Positions 1 through 12,900 of a DNA stretch of 64,000 nt are shown here, one piece after another. A program made the translations under genes and the position numbers. Below the pieces are notes generated by a model. It was not told where the DNA came from, did not search any database, and was given only the letters and a program-made list of their open reading frames with translations. The stretch comes from Argentina anserina (lineage: Eukaryota > Streptophyta > Magnoliopsida > Rosales > Rosaceae). How positions within the stretch are numbered: the stretch's first letter is position 1; every line of letters starts with the position of its first letter. Where the stretch lies: the NCBI RefSeq assembly GCF_933775445.1, contig NC_065878.1, positions 21,340,395 through 21,404,394 on the forward strand, given 5' to 3'.

Positions 1-770
1 GTCCAGGTCCAACTGCTGTCACAACTCCACAAGCCTCCATTCCTGAAACCAGAACAGATTTGAAAATGAAAGGCTTTCCATTTTTGTACCCCATGTATGA
101 AGAAAAAACTTGGATTATAGCTAATACAAATGAAGCAAAACCTGGGATGAAGGGCATTGTATCAGCCTTGTAATAAAGCCCTTTGCGGAAGTACACATCA
201 ATGAAATTAATCCCAATGGCCTTGTTCTTCACACGAATCTCACCCTCATTCGGCTCTCTTATTTCGACATCTTCCCATTTCAAGACCTAATAGGATTACA
301 TGACAGAGTAAATGATGATGAAACATTGGCCTTATGAGTAATGACAGGTAGCTGAGACAGAGGGAGATCAAACACCATTCTTTGTGACTAAATGTAATAG
401 CCTGCTAGTGGAAGTAGTGACGATTAACGAATTGAACTTTGAATGACTAGTAAAAGTGAAGCATAATTGTCTCTCCCAATCGATTAGCCTACATACTGTA
501 CACACTAAAGTTGATGCTCATGTAGCCTTGGCTAGAACTGACAAGCTTGATCAGTGATCACTATGAATCAACAACCAGACTACACAGAAAGTGAGAAACA
601 CATCGAAATCTTTGTAAGAAGAAACAAATTTATAGGATGACATCAGGAGCGACAAACAGAAGTCTCAACTTCATTGTATTGATGCTTCACTAAACACAAA
701 ATTAAAGCAGAGATTACAGAGGTGCTACCTCAGGTCCACCAAGTTCATGGATTCGAATAGCCTTTACCAT
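1..770 (-). CDS. Quinone oxidoreductase-like, tandem copy 2 (5' part only)
   Basis: This is the start of a second zeta-crystallin-type NADPH:quinone oxidoreductase (MDR superfamily), which continues beyond base 1. I place exon 1 at 770-729 (14 codons, beginning MVKAIRIHELGGPE), exon 2 at 286-142, and the start of exon 3 at 42-1 (GMEACGVVTAVGPG). All borders are GT/AG and match the phases of the neighbouring full copy at 1344-3988. An in-frame TAA lies four codons upstream of the ATG. The protein therefore lacks the leader of the neighbour and is probably cytosolic. Nothing visible is broken, but the NADPH-binding half is outside the window, so I cannot tell whether the gene is complete. Confidence 0.8.
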
Positions 771-1343
771 CGATCTTTACTCTGATTCTATTTCTGCATC
801 CAACTACGTCAAGTTAGATATATGTGTTGTTTTCCCTGTATAACCAACCAGTCTTGTTTAGGACCGGCGGACTGCACCCACCGTTAACGTGACCCACAAG
901 GGGCTGTTCGTGTGCTCATAAATATATAGAACAAAAAAAATTACGCTGCTATTATTTGATTCATTTACAAATAATCGATCAAGAACTATTATCAATGCTT
1001 TAAGAAGATTGCTAGCTACCTTCGATTTTCACAAATTTTCAACTCATCTAGTAATTGATTTTGTCATCCATTTCGATCATTCTCTGGAACTTGTCTTCCA
1101 ATAAACCAATGTAGTCATAACAGATGTGAGAGGAGGTGCAAGACATAATTAGAAGCTTAGGTTGAACTGATCATAGATTAATAACTGTGAAATGCAACAG
1201 CTCAAGAAATGACGACCAGAAGGAGGAGGTCCAAGTATTTTTATTGCATGACAAGTCTCTTGATGACTACAGGTTTGAAGTTGACATACAAGAATGTTCC
1301 TGGCACATGTCATTGAAATGAAACAAAGAAACTGAGGCTCGCC
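771..1343. other. Spacer between the two quinone oxidoreductase genes
   Basis: This AT-rich spacer holds the promoter and 5' leader of the left copy and the 3' untranslated region of the right copy. I see no coding exon, RNA gene or transposon end in it. Confidence 0.6.
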
Positions 1344-3988
1344 TTAGGGGATAAGTACAACAGATCCAGATGTTTTCCTATTCTCAAGGTCTGAATGTGC
1401 AACAGCTGCTTCAGACAAAGGGTAGGTGTGATTAACTCTAACCCGCAGAATACCTGCATCAACACAAGCAAATACCTCTCCTGCCGCCTCTAACAATTCT
1501 TCTCGAGTAGCTGTGTAATGGAAGAGGGAAGGCCTGGTCAAGAACAGTGACTTCACTGAAAGAGCTGATAATGGGACGGGATCTGGTGCGCCTGATGACT
1601 GCCCGAAAGTTACCATGTATCCTCGAGACTTCAAGCATGTCAATGATCCCTGAATACATTAATACCTCCAATCAGGGACAAACCAAAGAAGAAATAGACC
1701 AACTTAAATGAACTCCTTGACAAGTTATGTTGATATACTTCGCATACACCCTTGATATCATTCATGTCTACAAGTAACCAGGCTAATCCTGGATTTAGAT
1801 CAGTGAAAGATTATTCTGAAAATGTTCATTTAAAAGAAATCAAGAGATAATAGATACCAAAACTCTAAACCATAAGAGGTTCCCTGGTAGAATTTGAATA
1901 TAGAATGATCTTTCCCACTAAATTCTATTGGTTCTGATTTTGTTTTTCCTTATAAGAGAATGAACATAACTTTTACCTCAAATGTATCCTTCCCAACAGA
2001 ATCGTAGACAACTTCAACCCCATTGCCAGATGTTATTTCAGTCACACGAGCAACAAAATCCTCTTCCTTGTAGTATATGACATGGTGACAGCCGTCTTCC
2101 TTGGCCTGAGCTGCCTTCTCTTTAGTGGATACAGTTCCAATGACAGTGGCACCAAGGGCGTTAGCCCACTGGCATAAAAGGGATCCGACTCCACCAGCTG
2201 CTGCATGAACAAGAATTGTATGTCCAGGTTCCACCTGTATTGAGGGTAAAACAAGAAAAGTTCAAATCTGTGAGTCCAGGATTATCTAGTTCCATTCTTA
2301 TGGTGCAACCTCATGATGGGTTATATAGAGTGATACCGTGAAAGCAGTGACAAGTTATTGGAACACTTTATAGCCTTTTGTTAATCAAGGAGATTGGGTT
2401 GTTAAAGATAATAATGCTTTCTTGTGCTCTTGAGCTCTATAGCAATACCATCTCAATCAAAGAAATGGAACTAAATGACGTATAAGAAAGTATTCAACTA
2501 CTTCTCGTTCATAAATGAGCATATTGCATACTGGATTTTCAAAGCAAGGATAATTGCTGATAATAATTTTGGCCTTAATCAAAACAATGGATCAGACAAA
2601 TATAAAAAGATTCCTATACAAATACTAGCACTATGAAAAAGGTCCATGCTGCCACATACATATTCAGAAAAGAATAAAACCAGCACCATCACAATCTAAG
2701 ATGTTTCCTGGAAATTTTATCACCATCTCATGTATTATAACTCAAACAATCTTGATTTTACTGATTCAAATGTGGTTTATGAATTCTACAATTCCAGAGG
2801 TATGGATGAGTAATAGAAGTACCTTGAAACAACGACGCAGAAGAAAGTGTGCTGTCATGCCCTTGAGCATGAGGGATGCGGCAACAGTAGGCTCAATGGA
2901 AGGAGGAACAGGAACAACTTTGTCAGCAGGAAGGATCTGCTCTTCCACATAGGAGCCCATTGCACCTCCAGCAAAGGCTACAAGATCTCCAACTTGCCTG
3001 CCAGTTAGTCCAGGTCCAACGGCTGTCACAACTCCACAAGCCTCCACACCTGAAAAAAGAACCTGGTTTTAAATAAATTGTTTTCTGTCTGCATTCAAAT
3101 TAGGAACAAGAAGATAAATCAATTTAAATCTCTCAACCAGATAATGAAGTAGTAAAATTTCGACTACATGTTGATCTAGGTTGAAAGGTCTAATGAAAAA
3201 CTGTAAATAACATTCCAATAGTGAACTTAAAAGAAAGGAAGCAAAACCTGGGATGTAAGGAATTGAAGGATTCTTATACAACCCTTTGCGGAAGTACACA
3301 TCAATGAAATTAACCCCAATGGCCTTGTTCTTCACACGAACCTCGCCCTCCTTTGGCTCTCCTACTTCCACATCTTCCCATTTGAAAACCTAACACCATC
3401 ACATGACAAAAAATTGTTAAAATGTCAATGAAATTCAGCTACCATGTGAACATATATAACCTCTAACACTCTTGAACCAGTGCTGATTTCATCACAGAAC
3501 GAGACCATGTTATTTTAAAATAACAATCATGATCGTGTTTCTTCAGTCTAGCTCTTACCAAATTACCCAGGATCAAACTAATGATTTCACTCATTCGACA
3601 CAAACGGCTTTCATTTCTTAAACAAATGATCATGAATTTATTATGAGCTCTCCGGTACATGTAACAACAAGCGACCCCGTATAATCTTTAATTCAGGTTT
3701 CATTATTTGAAATCAAAAGACTCCATCAACACAATTCCAAACAGAGAGAGAGAGAGAGAGAGTGAGAGAGTGAGAGAGTGAGAGAGAGATGTAAACCTCA
3801 GGTCCACCATATTCATGGACTCTAATGCCTTTGACCATCTTAGCTGATGATGATGATGATGATGATGCTTGAGTTGCAAGAGCTTTAACTAGTGATTTCT
3901 GGGTTCTAAGTGACCAGTTGACCTTAGTTTTGCTGAGAATAGAGAGAGCGGAAACTGGTGGAACCAACTGGATTCTCACCGAACCCAT
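1344..3988 (-). CDS. Zeta-crystallin-type NADPH:quinone oxidoreductase, organelle-targeted form
   Basis: This MDR-family enzyme would reduce quinones by one electron using NADPH. Five exons are placed: 3988-3797, 3389-3248, 3049-2823, 2234-1977 and 1649-1344 (stop included). They give 374 residues with every intron GT-AG and the phases consistent. Residues 1-50 are basic and Ser/Thr-rich (MGSVRIQLVPPVSALSILSK), like a plastid or mitochondrial transit peptide. The mature GroES-like domain begins near MVKGIRVHEYGGPE. The nucleotide-binding motif AAAGGVGSLLCQ is at about 198-209. The C-terminus aligns along its length with E. coli Qor as I remember it, so no exon is missing. Translation could also begin 21 codons upstream (4051); MGSV looks the better start. 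The (TCA)n run encoding seven serines at about 3845-3865 may vary in length. It is a tandem duplicate of the copy at 1-770. Confidence 0.88.
3743..3790. repeat. (AG)n microsatellite in intron 1
   Basis: An imperfect AG run with interspersed GTGAG units lies just inside intron 1 of the quinone oxidoreductase gene. On the coding strand it is a CT-rich tract. Confidence 0.8.
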
Positions 3989-4555
3989 TTCACCATTTCT
4001 AGTCTTATTATATGTTACTGAATTACTGGTAGTCTGGTATTTGTCTAACAAGGATGAGATAAAAGCTTATGGACTGTTAACGGGCTTCTAAATGCCCCAT
4101 CACTAAATAGTCTAAATTTTTAAGTTTACCTAAAAATAAAGTCGGTCCTACACCTAAGCAGATATATGTCCCACTCCGGGATTTTGGTACCTCTGAATAC
4201 ATGAGCAATATTGCATCGTGGAGTTGCACGTTTTAATACAAGAAAAACTGGTCTCATTGATATGCAATCATCAAGGTTGGAGAAATTTGACCAAAAAAGA
4301 AACTACATAGCTATAGACAATATAGTAGAAAAATATATCCTTGTAGCATAATATTCATAAAAGTACCATATTCAAGATATGGTTATGAAAATCTTTTGAG
4401 AAAATAACAATCCCTGAATTATATACAAACAAAGAAGTGAAAGACATAAATTAATAGGAGAAACAACTAACTATATATAGCTTCCACTAACATAAATGTC
4501 AGATAGTTCATATTCAAAACTTTAAGTAATGAAAAAAGATTGATTATGGTGTTAG
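3989..4555. other. Upstream region of the quinone oxidoreductase
   Basis: AT-rich promoter-side DNA. I see no exon or structured element before the MITE that starts at 4565. Confidence 0.5.
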
Positions 4556-4564
4556 AATTTATAT

Positions 4565-5178
4565 GGGTGATTTTATTCCTACCTCCCAAAACAGCATTAA
4601 GACCTCCTTTTTTGTTCAAATCAGTATTGACTTTATCAACTTATGCGAAATTATCAAGACACATATATAAGAAGAAAAATAAATAAACAATGATCTCAAT
4701 ATCATACATTTGGTTTCTCAATTCTTTGCTTACCGTAATAATTTTAATAGACTCCTCTCTCATCCAGCTAAACTATGATAATATTATTTTCAATAATTCA
4801 CATTCATAAAAAAAAATGTTCTCAATTTGTAGACGGTTTTTTTATATAAAATTTTTAGTAGTTTTATTCTTTCAGTTTATTGTGATTTGTCCGTTTGAGT
4901 GCATTTTGTTGTTATAAATTATAGATAAATTTTATTGTTAATTATACTATGATTCTAAACAAACCAGCTTGAGAGACTCAATATAGTTATAATAGAATCA
5001 ATTGAATGAATGTTTAAAGTAAAAAAAAATAGAGTTTTATTGATTTTATCGGACCTTGAGCATTTTGAGAAAATTAAGGAGGTCTAAATAGCATTTTATT
5101 TGTTTGTCAAAATTAATTGGAGGTCTAATTACCAAGGAGGACTAAATGTCATTTTTGGAGGTATAAATAGAAGCTCCC
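4565..5178. mobile_element. MULE-type MITE with 9-bp target duplication
   Basis: A 614-bp AT-rich element without coding capacity. Its left end, GGGTGATTTTATTCCTACCT, is an imperfect inverted copy of its right end (read inward GGGAGCTTCTATTTATACCT). Further inverted similarity includes repeated GACCTCC blocks. It is flanked by AATTTATAT (4556-4564) and AATTTTTAT (5179-5187), a 9-bp duplication with one mismatch, which is the size made by Mutator-like transposases. A partial relative lies at 22850-22965. Confidence 0.65.
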
Positions 5179-5187
5179 AATTTTTAT

Positions 5188-5985
5188 TTGTGATGTTCAT
5201 AAGGTATCACAAAAATGTTATTAAGTTAACAGTAATAAATTTATATTTGAATAACCTATTACATATGATTATCGAACATAAAATACAAATTATTCAATAA
5301 AAAGAGAGAAATATTTTCATATTCGGGTGGACAAGATTTGTATTTCATGACAAATTAAGTATTTTTTGTATACATATAATTGATATAATTAATTCACTTA
5401 ATAATCATTTCGCACTTAAGTAATATAGTTTTTCAGTAATTAAAATCTTTACGAGGTGAATAAATGAGTTGGTGGGGTGGCAATAGCCGCACCCTTTCAT
5501 ATGTTCGAATAGTTAGCTAAACAAAATGGTTATACAACTTGAAAACCATGAAATTTTTATACATTATAGTATTATACAACCATGTATCAAGTCTAGGAAC
5601 ATTATCGTAGCAAAAAAACAAGTATATAAATATATTTAATCTTCAAGACTTGGAATGCTGGAAAAACTCAAGACGGATGTGTACAAGTTATGAAAGGCGT
5701 GTCAACTTTCAAGGTGGAATTATGTCCCTCTCCCCTGTTATTGAGGCCAACGTCCAAATGCAGCAGTGGCAATAATCCAAATGCTGAAGGTCTCCACATT
5801 TAGATTTCCATCTCTAACCACTCAGTAATTTAGAACCCTAGATCGACCACATTGATCATGCAGGCTGCAGCAACTACAGTTTTTATCATCGACAGGTTAA
5901 GCTCCTTCAGCAGATATAGTTAGTTGTTTCTCCTATTCCTTAGGTTGAGGCCTCTTGGCTCCTGCACCTTCCAAGTTCATGAGAA
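5188..5985. other. Intergenic, AT-rich
   Basis: I see no gene, RNA or clear repeat in this stretch. Open frames here are short and carry no recognisable family. Confidence 0.5.
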
Positions 5986-5989
5986 CGTT

Positions 5990-8038
5990 CACTTTTCAGT
6001 TCCATAGTTGCAGCATGCAATCTCCTTCTTCTTCTTCTTCTTCTTCTTCTTTAGGTTCAATGACCTCTAAATCGGGCATGTAGCATAAATCAGTATGCAA
6101 ATCATAACGCTCTTCAAAAACATAAGCCCTGGTGGTCTTGATGGACATTTATGGTCCTTCACCGACAATCCGAACTTGGGCAACAAGAAACCCTGAACTA
6201 ATTTCTGACTTTTCACTGAATCAAAAGGGGTTGGCAAACATACTAGAGAACTTACATAAAAACAAACTAGGGGGCCTAAATAATGATGACACAAGGCAAT
6301 CTCATCACTATCATTCGAATCCCAGCAAAAAGAGAATACTAGAATCTCTCCGTGAGTAGATGATAAGCCATAGATAATAATGTTATCAAGAACTACAATC
6401 CTTCCCCAGAAAAACCATCATGTATAAATCTCATTGATTCACTAACTTCTACTTGATGCCATGTTTTAGTAGCAATATGAAAAGCCACCGCAATTGCATC
6501 TTTCTTTTCAGGAATCATCGAAAGTAATATATAGCCATGAAGAACTGCATGACCTCTAATTCCTGTTAGGTAATTATCCCGATAATAACCTGGATATGAA
6601 GGCAAGGTTTCTCAGGAATTGTATGTGGGATCATAATGCTCAAACGAATGGTGTTTGATATAGGGATAACAACATGGGTTTGCAAGATAGTACAACTTCC
6701 CATATGCAGAAATAACTGTGCGCCATGACTTGTGTGATCTGGGTGGGAAGAATCGTCGGTCATTTTTTTTTGAAACCTTTTATTTATTTATTTAAGAGAT
6801 AAAAGAACATGACCTTCTATATGTGATAAACTCTAACAGAGGATAAACAAAAACTCAATCTGGCATGTGTACACCCACACGTGTAAAACCATAGATATAA
6901 AAACTCCTAGCAAATAGCAAACTCTCAGTCAATAAACCCTTAATTAAAGGACGTGATGAAGCTGGTAGCATTGGCAGACAGTTGTGAGATACCAAGAATA
7001 GAGAAAATAGACATATCATGATACTTCTTGTAAGGATAAAAAAAATGCATAACAGATTCTCTGAACAATTCCAAAAGATGACGTTGGGCTTCCAACACAT
7101 TAAAAAATCTTACTTTCGAAACGCACCAGATTCCTAGTGATCCAAATAAACCAAATTAGATTATAGGAGACTAGAAACCAAAGTTAAAGTTTAGGTTTTG
7201 GGAACACTGAAACACCAACACCATTAAACACTTCATCAATGGTACCCTAAGGCGAGAATAAATGAGAAAATATAAGGCAAACTCATTTCCATAAAGCCAC
7301 AATTTCAAAACAATGCAAAAGAAGATGTGTACCTGATTCCGCATGACTTCCACAAAAGGAATAACGAGATGGAAGTAAAAAACTTCGCCGTTGTAATACC
7401 TCATCAGTTAGCAAACACCCATGAAGAGCCTTCCAAACAACAAGAGTTTCACGTGGTTGAATTGCTTTACTCCATATCACTTTACCCAATCTTTATGCTC
7501 ACAATGATTTGAGAAGAAAACAAAAGCTTATTTTGCTGTCAGAATTCTTGAGAAAGAGTGCGGTCATAAAAGAGAGTCAGATGTGTCTGCATCAAACAGA
7601 GCAATGCGCTCAATTTTTTCTACTGCTTGAGGAAATGAAAAAATAAAATCTACTGGGAGAACCCAATGTCCAACAATAATCGTTGGACATTAGAATCCAA
7701 GTCATTTGTGTCGAAGCAGAATGCGTCAGGGGATCTAAATGGTTTGCGGTAAGGATATGTGATCTCGTTTAACAGAATGTAGACTTGGAGCCTAATCTTG
7801 AACCATGAAAGTTGCAGTTTAGCGGAGTCTCCCACGTACTTCTTATCAAAAACTTCCATTACAGGCTCAAGCAGTGGCAGAGTATATTCATCTATGCCCT
7901 CATTCTCCTCTAGTTTCTCAAATTTCTCAAGTTCTATCTCATATAGTTCCCCACTTCCCCATAATGTTTCTAGGCAAACCTCCCCAAATCAAAAACTGAT
8001 TTAGGTTCGGGCTGGTTCGTTATCGTCGTCGTCTCCAT
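5990..8038 (-). pseudogene. Decayed coding locus (possibly F-box/kelch-like) split by a LINE fragment
   Basis: Two blocks on the minus strand read like protein but need several frame changes. The 5' block begins at the ATG at 8038 (METTTITNQPEPKSVFDLG) and shifts frame at a GGGG run. It then reads ELYEIELEKFEKLEENEG and on to a stop at 7650, with a further frame continuing past that. The 3' block (about 6770-5990) holds AVAFHIATKTWHQVEVSES, IIIYGLSSTHGEILVFSF and VFEERYDLHTDLCYMPDLEV, then a run of glutamates, in different frames. The 3' block recalls kelch or F-box-associated beta-propeller strands, but I cannot name a family. The two blocks may not belong to one gene. A retrotransposon fragment lies between them. 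Confidence 0.4.
6764..7510 (-). mobile_element. 5'-truncated LINE fragment (zf-RVT domain)
   Basis: The minus-strand frame at 7489-7283 reads IWSKAIQPRETLVVWKALHG, followed by a C-x2-C... HLLLHC pattern. This is the zinc-binding module found at the end of plant LINE reverse transcriptase ORFs. The element ends on the minus strand in an A-run (T9 on the plus strand near 6763-6771), as expected for target-primed insertion. No reverse-transcriptase core is left, so this is a dead 3' fragment. The 5' limit is approximate and I found no convincing target duplication. Confidence 0.6.
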
Positions 8039-8442
8039 GGACAAGTTGCATAACAACAAGGAGCTAGCTCCGGCAAATTGGGGAGAGGAAAAGATCAAAA
8101 GGTCTGGCGGTTATATATAGAGGTTTCTTTACAACGATATATTAACCTATACAAATAAGGATTGAGATTCGATCGTTTCCTAAATAAACATGGGATCTTT
8201 TCATAAAGGACTGGGATCGTTTTCCTAATTAGATATGGGACGTAAAGTTTTAAAACTGATGGAATTCTTCAGCTTGAGTAAGGCATAGGGAAAGAAGAAA
8301 CTGTTTCCTACAGTTTTTAGGTCCATTTCGTTGAAAGCCTCATTAAAATCATGTATTTCTCGAAATTATTGGCCCTAGCTTGTTCTAACCAAACACGTTG
8401 TAAGTTGTAACGAATCATTGGTGTGTACATGAATGTCTACAA
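8039..8442. other. Intergenic
   Basis: AT-rich sequence upstream of the decayed locus. No feature is recognised. Confidence 0.5.
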
Positions 8443-8450
8443 GCCAGAAG

Positions 8451-8895
8451 CAGTGGCGGACCTAAGATTCTAAGTTAGGGTGGACTTGAAATTTTTCTCC
8501 TAATTGAAGTGATAAGAAATTTTTTTGTATGTTAGACTCATTATGTCAAATATTAGACTAAAATATTTGTAAGCTTATAAAAACATCCAAACCACACAAT
8601 CTTTGAGTCCTTGACTCCAAATTTAATTTTGAGTCCATTTGCATTGAGAGAATGTAAGGAAAAAAAAATATTTCAAATAAGAAATCCACATAAAAAAGAA
8701 GTAGAAGAAAAAGAAAATGAATTGCAGTGGATGTGAATCGAACTCAGGTGGACCATACATAAGTCATAATACTAGACCAAGCCTGCTGAGCACTCATTAT
8801 AGCCTATATTGACACGTTAAAATAATTATACAAAAACTTTTGGGTGGACTTGAGTGAGTTGAGTCCACTCACAACTCAACGTAGGTCCGCCCCTG
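8451..8895. mobile_element. hAT-like MITE with internal tRNA-like motif
   Basis: A 445-bp element with terminal inverted repeats CAGTGGCGGACCTA and TAGGTCCGCCCCTG. It is flanked by GCCAGAAG and GACAGGAG, an 8-bp duplication with two mismatches (hAT size). It has no coding capacity. Near 8730-8745 the minus strand carries GAGTTCGATTC, a good Pol III B-box, with a weak A-box-like stretch on the 5' side. This suggests that an old tRNA-related sequence sits inside it. Confidence 0.6.
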
Positions 8896-8903
8896 GACAG
8901 GAG

Positions 8904-9915
8904 TATATAACATGCACAAATAGGGTAAGTCCTCCGGATCCGGTAGCCCACTCACAATATTGGCTATAGACTTGAAGTTGTGTCACACAAAAAACAACCG
9001 CCGAATTAAATGACCATATGAAAATATATCAATAAATAAAAACTTATACACAATAAAATCGTTTAGTAAATTGTAACGAGCGTAATGGTCAGCGTCAAGA
9101 TCATTTTCTTCTTAAATTTTTTTCTATTCGGTCATGAATCGGTTTCAGGCCTTTCAGGCGTGACACCTATATATTTATATAGTTACCAGTTTTTACTATG
9201 CCACAAAGCATTTTTGAAAAACAAATGTGTGTAAGTTAAACTTATGCACAGCTAGCTCTCTCTTTATTTCGATCAATCTCCAATCCTTTTTTGTTCTTCC
9301 TGCGATTCGGAGGAAAAAAATTTAAGCATAAACATAACCATTGACTCCCCATTTTATCTAGCCTAGATTGTAATATTCCAAAACCAAAACTATTCGAAGT
9401 GCCTGGTTTCATATCCGCTGCCACAAAACATTAAAACCTTTTGTTAACCCAAAATATCGAAACGACTCCCTTTTCTGCGTTTGAGTCTTTTATTTGAATT
9501 TTAAAGGAACCCCAGAAAATACTGAACTACCAACCTCTCCAATCACGTGAACGCACGCGCCGAAACCCTTCCGTCGGTTATTCGGTTTCAGTCATCAACC
9601 GGCCCTTCTTAGAGCTTCGTTGCATTGAATGCTTTGCCCTATACACGCGCGACAATTCGGCGCGTCTCCAGACACCTCAGTGGTCTCAGGTCTTCTTTTG
9701 GCGCCAGCCACAACCCAACAAAAAATTACCCCCAAACAAATTTAATTCGGGGAATAAAAAAAGAAACTACTGCTGGTATATATTTGGGGCCCTGGGTGAA
9801 CACTCTGAGTTTTGCTCAGAACAGAAGGGTGTGTGGGTGTGTGGGTTTGGGTGTTTCTGTGTTTCTATTCCAATAGTGCTTTTGATAGTATCAGAGATCG
9901 AAGAAGAAGAAGAAG
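8904..9915. other. Upstream region of DYAD
   Basis: Contains the promoter and 5' leader of the gene that starts at 9916. Several ATGs, for example at 9625, open short upstream frames, but the transcription start is unknown. I see no other gene. Confidence 0.5.
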
Positions 9916-12900
9916 ATGAAGAAGTACTTGGAGCTTCGAGAACAAAGACCAGATTCACCTGAAAGCCTTTGTTTGCCAACACATGCTTCTGCTTCTCAAG
10001 GTAACCTTTTGTTTTATAGGCTCAAACGTATCATCTCTTTTGTTCTCTAGTCCTCCCTGTTACAGTGTTACATCGTTTTCTCTGTTTTGTCTTTGGTGTT
10101 ATCTCAGAGACTATCGATCACATCCAGGTGGGCTCGTTCTATGAGTTAGACCACTCAAAGCTTCCTCATACTGCCCCAGAACACATCAAGTCCATTCGGG
10201 TCGTCATGGTACTAAAATCAGTTTCACTCATTTTCTTCTTCTTCTAGTTATGGATTTTGTAATGGGTTTTGAATCTGGGTTGAATCTCTTTTCAGGTTGA
10301 TGAGAAGTCTCTGTTTAAGGTCTCGGTGAGGTTTCCGAGCCTAGACTCACTCCATACCCATCTGAATGAGGAGAGCTACAAAAACCCAGACGGGTCGTCG
10401 TTCCTTCCTGCTTCCGACGAAAGCTACTCTATGACTCCAGAAATGGCGTCGGATGTGCTTTACCGGAGAGTCCCACATCAGAAGATAGCAGAGGAGAGCC
10501 GGATGTGGAGCTTTTGGGCCGGACGGCGTCGTTTCGTGACACGGAGAAGTGCTTCGCCGTGTTGCTTGTCGGAGATTAAGCTCAGTGGGATGGTGCAATG
10601 GGGTAAGCGCAAACTGGTGCGGTGTGTTACTAATCATGAGACGGCGGCGAATTCTGACCATGAACAAGTAGAGAAGGAGGAACCGATGGTGGATGATGTG
10701 AAGGAGCCTTGCTATGAGTTTAGGAAGAGAAATCAGATACAAATGAAGCAGAAAATAGCGAAGCGTCGAAAGCAGAGCCATCAGATTGTGGTTTATGATC
10801 AGACCCGCCAGAAGCAAATGGTGGAAGGCACAATTGAGAGATGGAGTGCTAAGAGGTATGGGTTTCAGCATTAATGTAATATTGAGTTAGATTGATTTTC
10901 ATGTAACGGGTTTTGATTAGGTACAAGGCAGCTGAAGAAAACATACTTAAGGTGATGAAGGCCAAAGGTGCCTGTGCTGAGAAACCAATCCGGAGAGCAC
11001 CACTGAGGGCTGAGGCTCGGAAGCTAATTGGGGATACCGGTTTGATAGACCATTTGTTGAAGCATATGGCTGAGAGGGTAGCTCCGGGTGGTGTCGACCG
11101 GTTTCGGAGAAGGCACAATGCTGATGGAGCACTTGAGTATTGGTTGGAGAATGCTGATTTGATGAGGATTAGGGAGGAGGCTGGGATTAAGGATCCTTAT
11201 TGGACTCCACCGCCTGGGTGGAAGATTGGGGATAACCCTACTCAGGATCCTATTTGTGTGAGGATGTTCAAGGAGATTTGGGAAGAGATAGCCAATGTGA
11301 AAAGGTAATTAAATCAATCACCTTGTTGTTGTTGAAAACTGTTTGGAATTTGATGTAGTGTAACTCAGTTTTATAGTAGGCATGGTTAGTGTATATGCCT
11401 TTTTATGTTACACAATCAATGGTCACTGACATTACAGGAGTAGGAAGGTGAGAAGTACCTTGTCTTGTTGTTGCAATATATCACTCTTCCTACTGTGGTG
11501 TACCTTTCTGTGTAGTTCTTAGGATTGGACCAACATAGATGCATACATACAAGTATGTGAGATATGATGTACTTCTCATATATGTTTGATTAATTTCATA
11601 GGTGCATACATACAAGTGTGTGAGACATGATATAGTATTCATATTTGTTTGCTTAATTTTTTGGTAAGTAAATTATGAGAGAAACAACTTCACATATAAA
11701 ATTATGAATCTTGGATAGTTATACTGTGTCATCAAGTTTGGATTATGTGATACAGATCTTGGATGGTTGAACAATTCATTTAAATCACAATCATGTAGCT
11801 GTTGAATTATACTCATTAGGACTGAACCAAGTAATTTAGGACTCATGAACTTATATGATCCTATATTTGTTTCTGATTATTGTTGGCTTACTGTCACAAA
11901 CTGACAATCTCATTATTCCTTTTTTTTTCTGATCAAAAGCTACAATTCTCATTAGTTGTTACTGCTAATAATAAACACCAAATCACAAAGGATACTTTCA
12001 CCTGAAGTCTCATGAGAATACAAATTTGATAGGTATGGGGAAAAAATATGACAACTCATTTAAAAATGTACATAAGCAACTGCTTTGTCAATGGTTATAT
12101 GACTGTTACATAGAACTAAAATGAAAATAAATATTACGTTAATCAATAAGATTGCAATTTGAAGATGTAGCCTACCTTCGTCAGCTGTCCTGAGTTGTCT
12201 CTCTGTGCTTGGAGATCTACTGTTCTTGTTGATCATTTGAAACAGGACTTGAAGTTTCTTTGCTTTGGTAAATACAGGGAGAGGGAGTTCCAACAGCAGC
12301 ACGAGGATATGGCAGTGGGGACTGCCTCAAACTCTTCTCTGACAACACTGGATCAGGTTAAACCTTACAGTTCAGTAATCAATGGCAAGGTAAACGATGA
12401 AAAGTGATGCAAATCTATCTGTCTAATTGGTACATATACTTTGATTGTTGATTATGATAAGTGGTCAGCTTGTTATAGTTTCTTAAGTAGTGCTACTTGT
12501 TTGATGTATGGTTGGCAGGACAAATACACAGAGCTAGCTGTTAAAAAGTCTAGGATTGAAGAACAAATGCTGCAACTTTCTCAATCTTTCTCGGGCATTG
12601 AGGTATGTACCACCAATTACCTCTAACTTTGACATCCTCCTTTTTTTGCACTTGTTATGATTTGCATATATAGTAAGTACAACGCTAGCATTGAATGGGG
12701 CATCTGGTATACCCTTAATGAATGACTTCCAATCATTGATAGCATTTCCAATTTAAATCATTCATGTGTGACATTTAGCAATATACAGATTATGTATAAT
12801 GAAACTGAAGAATTTGTTATTATTGTAGGAAGAAATGAACTCATTGCTGGAAGAAATGAGAGTGCTGAAACCAACCATGGAAGAATCAGTACGCTTGTAC

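Noticed and set aside
10347..10871. 174-codon minus-strand open frame
   Set aside because: It is antisense to exon 3 of DYAD, which has clear family conservation on the plus strand; the minus frame looks like no protein.
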